Shown piece after piece: positions 58,133 through 64,000 of a stretch of 64,000 nucleotides of DNA. Made by a program: the position numbers and the translations under genes. Source of the DNA: Neoceratodus forsteri. Its lineage: Eukaryota > Chordata > Ceratodontiformes > Ceratodontidae. The first letter of the stretch is position 1. Each line of letters begins with the position of its first letter. The stretch lies in NCBI GenBank assembly GCA_016271365.2, contig CM057453.1, positions 1,092,234,001 to 1,092,298,000 on the forward strand, in the 5' to 3' direction. The notes under the pieces were generated by a model. It saw nothing but the letters and a program-made list of their open reading frames with translations. It was not told the DNA's origin and searched no databases.

Positions 58133-59040
58133 GAGGGGATAGATCAGTAGTAGGTGAGATTGAAAGATAGATGATTGCTCAATATGTTGGTAGATAGAAG
58201 GAATAAGGGGAAAAAGAAGAAATGGAGGAGAAGAAGGAAGGAATAAATGTTGGTTGAAAGGAAGGCAGCTAGTTAGGAAGGTAAGATATGGAGGGAAAGG
58301 AAGGAAGATCAGTTGGGGAAGGAAGGAAGGAAGGAAGGAAGGAAGGAAGGAAGGAAGATCAGCTGGAGAAGGAAGGAAGCAAGGAAGGAAGATCAGTTGA
58401 GGAAGGAAGGGAGGAAGGATGGAAGGAAGGAAAGAAGATTAGTGGTGGTGGGAAACAAGACTGGTTGATAGGTAGGTAGTTTGCTAGAAAGAAAGAAGAA
58501 GAAGAGGGAAGAAAAAGATAATCAGGGTAGAAAGGAAGTCATGTTGATAGCAAAGAGGGAAGGAAGAGGAGGAAAGGAACAAAGGACTGAGGAAAGGGAG
58601 GGAAGGGAAGGAGGATGAAAGGAAAGGAATGAAATGGAAATGGAGGGAAGAAAGTAGGAAAGAAAAAAGATAACAGATCAGTAGCAAGAGCGACAGAAGG
58701 ATGGTTGATAGGTAGGTATTTTGGTAGACAGGCGGAAAGAAGGAAGAAGAAGGAAGTAAGATGCAGCATACGTGGGTAGGAAAGAAGGAAGAGAAGGAGT
58801 TGAAAAGGAAGCGAGGGAGGGAGAGAGGAAGAGATGGAGGGCAGGAAGGAAGGAAGGAAGGAAAAAGAAGTATGAATGAGCTAACGAAGGAAGGGTGATT
58901 GATCAGTTTGGGAAGATAGGATGGTGAGAAAGAAGGAAGGAAGGAAGGAAGATCTGTGGTTAGTGGAAGGAAGGCAGGAATGAAGCATGACAGGAAGGGA
59001 TAGAGGTTGGTAGATACAAGAGGAAAGAGGGAGGGAGAGA
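55167..59040 (+). repeat. Satellite higher-order repeat 2 (A-B-B-C)
   Basis: Units start near 55167 (A), 55967 (B), 57022 (second B) and 58088 (C), total about 3.87 kb. The A, B and C units are very close to those of repeat 1. The extra B unit differs by small indels. Inside each B is a GAAA-less half-unit beginning GATAGATCAGTAGTAGGAGG (near 56270 and 57335). Confidence 0.82.
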
Positions 59041-59045
59041 GAGAG

Positions 59046-59084
<39 letters not shown>

Positions 59085-59813
59085 AAAGAAAGAAAGAAAG
59101 AAAGAATGAGACAGAGGATAGATCGGTAGTAGGTGCAACTGAAGGATAGATGATTGTTCGATATCTTGGTAGTTAGACGGAAGAAGGGGAAGAAGAAGAA
59201 GAAATGGAGGGGAAGAAGGAAGCAATATAGGTTGGTTGAAAGGAAGGCAGCTAGGAAGGAAGGAAAATCCATTGAGGAAGGAAGGAAGGAAGGAAGATCA
59301 TTGGTGGTGGTAAGAAAGGATGTTTGATAGCAAGGTAGTTTGTTAGAAAGGAAGAAGAAGAATAAGGAAGGGAGTAGATAAGTAGCTAGAAAGGAAGTCA
59401 GGTAGATAGCAAAGAGAGAAGAGAACGAAGGGGAAGGAACAAAAAGAATGAGGAAGGGTAGGGTAGGGAAGAAGGAGGATAAAAGGAAATAAAAGGGGAG
59501 GGAGGGAAGAAAGAGGGAAGGAAAGATGATAACACATCAGTAGTATGAGTGACAGAAGGATGGTTGATAGGTAGGTAGTCTGGTAGACAGGAGGAAGGAA
59601 GGAAGATAGGATGTAGGTGGGTAGGAAAGAAGGAAGAGAAGGAATTGAAAATGAAGTGACAGAGGGAAGGAGGGAGGAAGGAAGGAAGGAAGGAAGGAAG
59701 GAAGGAAGGAAGGAAGGAAGATCTGTGATCCGTGGTAAGGAAGGCAGGAATGAAGCATGACAGGGATTGAGGTTGGTAGATACAAGAGGAAAGATGGAGG
59801 GGAGAGGAGAGAG

Positions 59814-59887
<74 letters not shown>

Positions 59888-60868
59888 GGGATAGATCTGT
59901 AGTAGGTGGGATTGAATGATAGATGATTGTTCCATATGTTGGTAGATAGAAGGAAGAAGAGGAAGAAGAAGAAGAAATGGAGGAGAAGAAGGAAGGAATA
60001 TAGGTTGGTTGAAAGGAAGGCAGCTAGGAAGGAAGGAAGATCAGTTGGGGAAAGAAGGAAGGAAGCAAGGCAGCTAGGAAGGAAAGAAGGAAGGAAGGAG
60101 GGAAGATCAGTTGGGGAAGGAAGGAAGGAAGAGGATAGATCAGTAGTAGGAGGATTGAAGGATTGATTGATTCCATATGTTGGTAGATAGGAAGGAAAAG
60201 GAAGAAGAAAAAGGAATGGAGCAGAAGAAAGAAGGAATATAGGTTGGTTGAAAGGAAGGTAGCTAGGAAGGAAGGAAGATCAGTTGGGGAAAGAAGGAAG
60301 GAAGACAGCTAGGAAGGAAGGAAGGATGGAAGGAAAGAAGGAAGGAAGATCAGTTGTAAGGAAGGAAGATCAGATCAGTGGTGGGATGGAAGGATGGAAG
60401 GATGGTTGATAGGTAGGTAGTTTGCGAGAAAGGTAGAAGAAGAAGGAAGAAAGTAGAAAACTAGGTAGAAAGGAAGTCAGGTAGACAGCAAAGAGGGAAG
60501 AGAAAAAGGAGGAAAGGAACAAAAAGACTGTGGAAAGGGAGGGAAGGGAAGAAGGAGGATGAAAGGAAAGAAATGGAGGAAGGGAAGAAAGAATGAGGGA
60601 AAGACGATAACAGAACAGTAGTAGGTGTGACAGAAGGATGGTTGATAGGTAGGCAGTCTGGTAGACAGGAGGAAGGAAGGAAAAAGAAGGAAGGAAGATA
60701 GGATGTAGGTGGGTAGGAAAGAAGGAAGAGAAGGAATTGAAAACGAAGTGACGGAGGGAGGGAGGAAGGAAGGAAGGAAGGAAGGAATGAAGATCTGTGA
60801 TCCGTGGTAAGGAAGGCAGGAATGAAGCATGACAGGGATTGAGGTTGGTACATACAAGAGGAAAGACA

Positions 60869-60952
<84 letters not shown>

Positions 60953-62228
60953 AAAGAAGGGGATAGATCTGTAGTAGGTGGGATTGAATGATAGATGATT
61001 GTTCAGATGTTGGTAGATAGAAGGAAGAAGAGGAAGAAGAAGAAGAAATGGAGGAAGAAGGAAGGAATATAGGTTGGTTGAAAGGAAGGCAGCTAGGAAG
61101 GAAGAAGATCAGTTGGGGAAAGAAGGAAGGAAGGAAGGAAGCAAGCAGCTTAGAAGGAAAGAAGCGAAGGTAGGAGGGAAGATCAGTTGGGGAAGGAAGG
61201 AAGGAAGAGATAGATTGCAGGAGGGATTGAAGATTGATGATTGTTCTGATGTTGGTAGATAGAAGGAAGAAAGGAAGAAGAAAAAGGAATGGAGCGAAGA
61301 AAGAAGGAATATAGGTTGGTTGAAAGAAGATGGAATAGGAAGGAAGGAAGGAAGATCAGTTGGGAAAGAAGGAAGGAAGACAGCTAGAAGGAAGGAAGGA
61401 TGGAAGGAAAGAAGGAAGGAAGATCAGTTGTGGAAGGAAGGAAGGAAGATCAGACTCAGTGGTGGGATGGAAGGATGGATATGGATAGGTAGGTAGTTTT
61501 GTAGAAAGGTAGAAGAAGAAGGAAGAAAGTAGAAAACTAAGTAGAAAGGAAGTCAGGTAGACAGCAAAGAGGGAAGAGAAAAAGGAGGAAAGGAACAAAA
61601 AGATCAGAAAGGGAGGGAAGGAAGAAGGGAGGATGAAAGGAATGAAATGAAATGGAGGGAAGAAAGCAGGAAAGAAAAAAAGGCAACAGATCTAGCAAGA
61701 GCGACAGAAGGATGGTTGATAGGCAGGTATTTTGCAGACAGAAGTGAGCATGAAGATAAAGATGCTGCATAAGGGTAGGAAAGCAAGGAAGAGAAGGAGT
61801 TGAAAAGGAAGCGAGGGAGGGAGAGAGGAAGAGATGGAGGGGCGGAGGGAGGAAGGAAGGAAGGAAATAAGGAAGCAACGAATGAGCTAACAAAATAGCA
61901 GGTGATTGATCAGTTTGGGGAAGATAGGATGGTGGGAAGGAAGGAAGGAAGGAAGATCTGTGGTTAGTGAAATGGCGTAAATGAAGCATGACAGGAGGGA
62001 TGGAGGTTGTTGGACAAGAGGAAAGAGGGAGGAGAAAGAAAGAAGGAGGATAGATCTGTAGGTGGGATTAGTTGATGGATGATTGTCTGTATGTTGGTAG
62101 ATAGAAGGAAGAAGGGAAGTGAAGAAGAAAAAATGGATAAGAAGAAGGTTGTAAGGAAGGCAGGAAAGAAGTTTGAAGTTGGGAAGAAAGAAGGAAGGAA
62201 GGAAGGAAGGAGGGAAGGAGTTATTGAT

Positions 62229-62264
<36 letters not shown>

Positions 62265-63172
62265 AGGGGATAGATCAGTAGTAGGTGAGATTGAAAGGTA
62301 GATGATTGCTCGATATGTTGGTAGATAGAAGGAATAAGGGGAAGAAGAAGAAATGGAGGAGAAGAAGGAAGGAATAAATGTTGGTTGAAAGGAAGGCAGC
62401 TAGTTAGGAAGGTAAGATATGGAGGGGAAAGGAAGGAAGGAAGGAAGGAAGATCAGTTGGGGAAGGAAGGAAGGAAGATCAGCTGGAGAAGGAAGGAAGC
62501 AAGGAAGGAAGATCTGTTGAGGAAGGAAGGAAGGATGGAAGGAAGGAAAGAAGATCAGTGGTGGTGGGAAACAAGACTGGTTGATAGGTAGGTAGTTTGC
62601 TAGAAAGGAAGAAGAAGAAGAAGGAATAAAGAAGATAAGCAGGTAGAAAGGAAGTCATGTTGATAGCAAAGAGGGAAGGGAAGAGGAGGAAAGGAACAAA
62701 GGGACTGAGGAAAGGGAGGGAAGGGAAGGAGGAGGATGAAAGGAAAGGAATGAAATGGAAACGGAGGGAAGAAATTAGGAAAGAAAAAAGATAGATCAGT
62801 AGCAAGAGTGACAGAAGGATGGTTGATAAGTAGGTATTTTGGTAGACAGGCGGAAAGAAGGAAGAAGAAGGAAGTAAGATGCGGCATACGTGGGTAGGAA
62901 AGATGGAAGAGAAGGAGTTGAAAAGGAAGCGAGGGAGGGAGAGAGGAAGAGATGGAGGGCAGGAAGGAGGAAGGAGGAAGGAAGGAAGGAAATAAGGAAG
63001 TACGAACGAGCTTATGAAGGAAGGGTGATTGATCAGTTTGGGAAGATAGGATGGTGGGAAAGAAGGAAGGAAGGAAGGAAGATCTGTGGTTAGTGGAAGG
63101 AAGGCAGGAATGAAGCATGACAGGAAGGGATGGAGGTTGGTAGATACAAGAGGAATGAGGGAGGGAGAGAGA
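59041..63172 (+). repeat. Satellite higher-order repeat 3 (A-B-B-C)
   Basis: Units start near 59041 (A), 59811 (B), 60874 (second B) and 62230 (C), total about 4.1 kb, with the same order as repeat 2. A short degraded GAAA tract at about 62034-62045 marks an additional worn unit. The part from about 61200 to 62200 has many single-base deletions relative to its counterparts. Confidence 0.8.
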
Positions 63173-63198
63173 GAGAAAAAGAAAGAAAGAAAGAAAAA

Positions 63199-63246
<48 letters not shown>

Positions 63247-63956
63247 AAAAGAAAGGATAGATCAGTAGTAGGTCAGATTGAAGGATGGATGGCTGTTCAG
63301 TATATTGGTAGATAGGACTAAGAAGGGGAAGAAGAAGAAGAGGGAGACGAAGAAGGATGGAAGGTAGGTTGGTTGAAAGGAATTCAGCTAGTTAGGTAGG
63401 AAAGAGAGGGAGGGAGGGAGGAAGGAAGGAAGGAAGGAAGGAAGGAAGGAAGGAAGATCAGTAGTAGGTGGGTTAGATGGATGTATGATTGTTCAGTATG
63501 TTGCTAGGTAGGTGGAGGAAAAAGATGGAGAAGAAGAAGAAGGAATGAAAATAGGAGGATAGATAGGTTGAACTTAAGTCAGCTAATGAGGGCAGGAAAG
63601 AGATGGAGGGAGGGGAAGGGAAGGAAGGTACACTGAGTAGTAGGTGGGTTGTGATGGTTATGGATTGTTATAAGCAGAAGCAGGAGGAAGAAGGGAAGAA
63701 AAAGATGAAGAAGAAGTTAAAGGAAGATAGGAGGATAGGTAGGTTGAAATGAAGTCAGCTAGGTAGGAAAGAGAGGGAAGGAGGAAAGAAGGAAGGAAGG
63801 AAGGAAGGAAGGAAGGAAGGAAGGAAGGAAGGAAGGAAGATTTGTGGTTAGTGGGAAGGAAAGCGGTAAGGAAGCATGACAGGTAGGTAGATTGGTAGAT
63901 ACGAGAGGAAGGAGGGAAGGAGGGAGGAAGAAAGAAAGAGAGAGAGAAAGAACAAT

Positions 63957-63999
<43 letters not shown>

Positions 64000-64000
64000 A
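63173..64000 (+). repeat. GAAA/GGAA satellite, block III, right edge
   Basis: A (GAAA)n tract at 63173-63256 is followed by a monomer starting GTCAGATTGAAGGATGGATG, unlike types A-C. GGAA runs lie at 63421-63452 and 63784-63838. A last (GAAA)n tract from about 63955 continues past the window. Confidence 0.9.

Noticed and set aside
52337..63172. A CRISPR-like array of repeats and spacers
   Set aside because: Repeat units are hundreds of bases to about 1 kb, separated by microsatellites rather than unique spacers, in eukaryotic DNA.
46317..64000. Open frames with KKERKKER-like or SFFLSFFL-like translations, some over 200 codons
   Set aside because: Same cause as in block I, from GAAA repeats. 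The hydrophobic minus-strand frames might look like membrane proteins but are repeat artefacts.

Overview
The window is vertebrate nuclear DNA. It holds no recognisable host gene and no prokaryotic organisation. The evidence is spliced DNA-transposon genes, a CR1-like non-LTR retrotransposon, tRNA-headed SINEs with a MIR/CORE-like segment, a pogo/Tigger-like MITE, and tens of kilobases of tetranucleotide-rich satellite. The 3' end of the retrotransposon (AAACATAGAAACATAGA, then a GACGGCAGATAAGGACC block) resembles interspersed repeats I remember from amphibians, especially caecilians. That placement is low-confidence inference, not something the sequence proves.

Layout. (1) 1-7589: purine-strand satellite of (GGAA)n runs separated by diverged monomers of about 60-70 bp. 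(2) 7590-23881: a 16.3 kb island without satellite, packed with palindromes, SINE-like copies, a tandem inverted-repeat element, a 7.66 kb Harbinger transposon (13933-21593) and a 755 bp Tigger-like MITE. (3) 23882-46316: the same satellite resumes, interrupted by a near-full-length CR1-like LINE (26765-32130) and a 5'-truncated relative (34440-35778), both on the minus strand. (4) 46317-64000: a related satellite in which (GAAA)n tracts replace many (GGAA)n tracts. From 52.3 kb it is organised into three higher-order repeats built from monomer types A, B and C.

How the parts relate. A 154 bp TA-flanked inverted-repeat element recurs 17 times in the satellite, always in one orientation and at one monomer position. 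It appears to have inserted once and then been amplified with the array. The island looks like an insertion: an 11-bp satellite motif borders both ends, and the array resumes at the matching monomer position. The Harbinger element carries remnants of three genes: a HARBI1-type DDE nuclease on the minus strand and two different Myb/SANT-like proteins on opposite strands. The usual count is two genes. All are frameshifted, so this copy looks dead.

Many open frames in the satellite (KEGR-rich on plus, LPSFLPSF-rich on minus) are simple translations of GGAA/GAAA repeats and are not annotated as genes. Splice sites, family names and element ends were read by eye and no database search was run.
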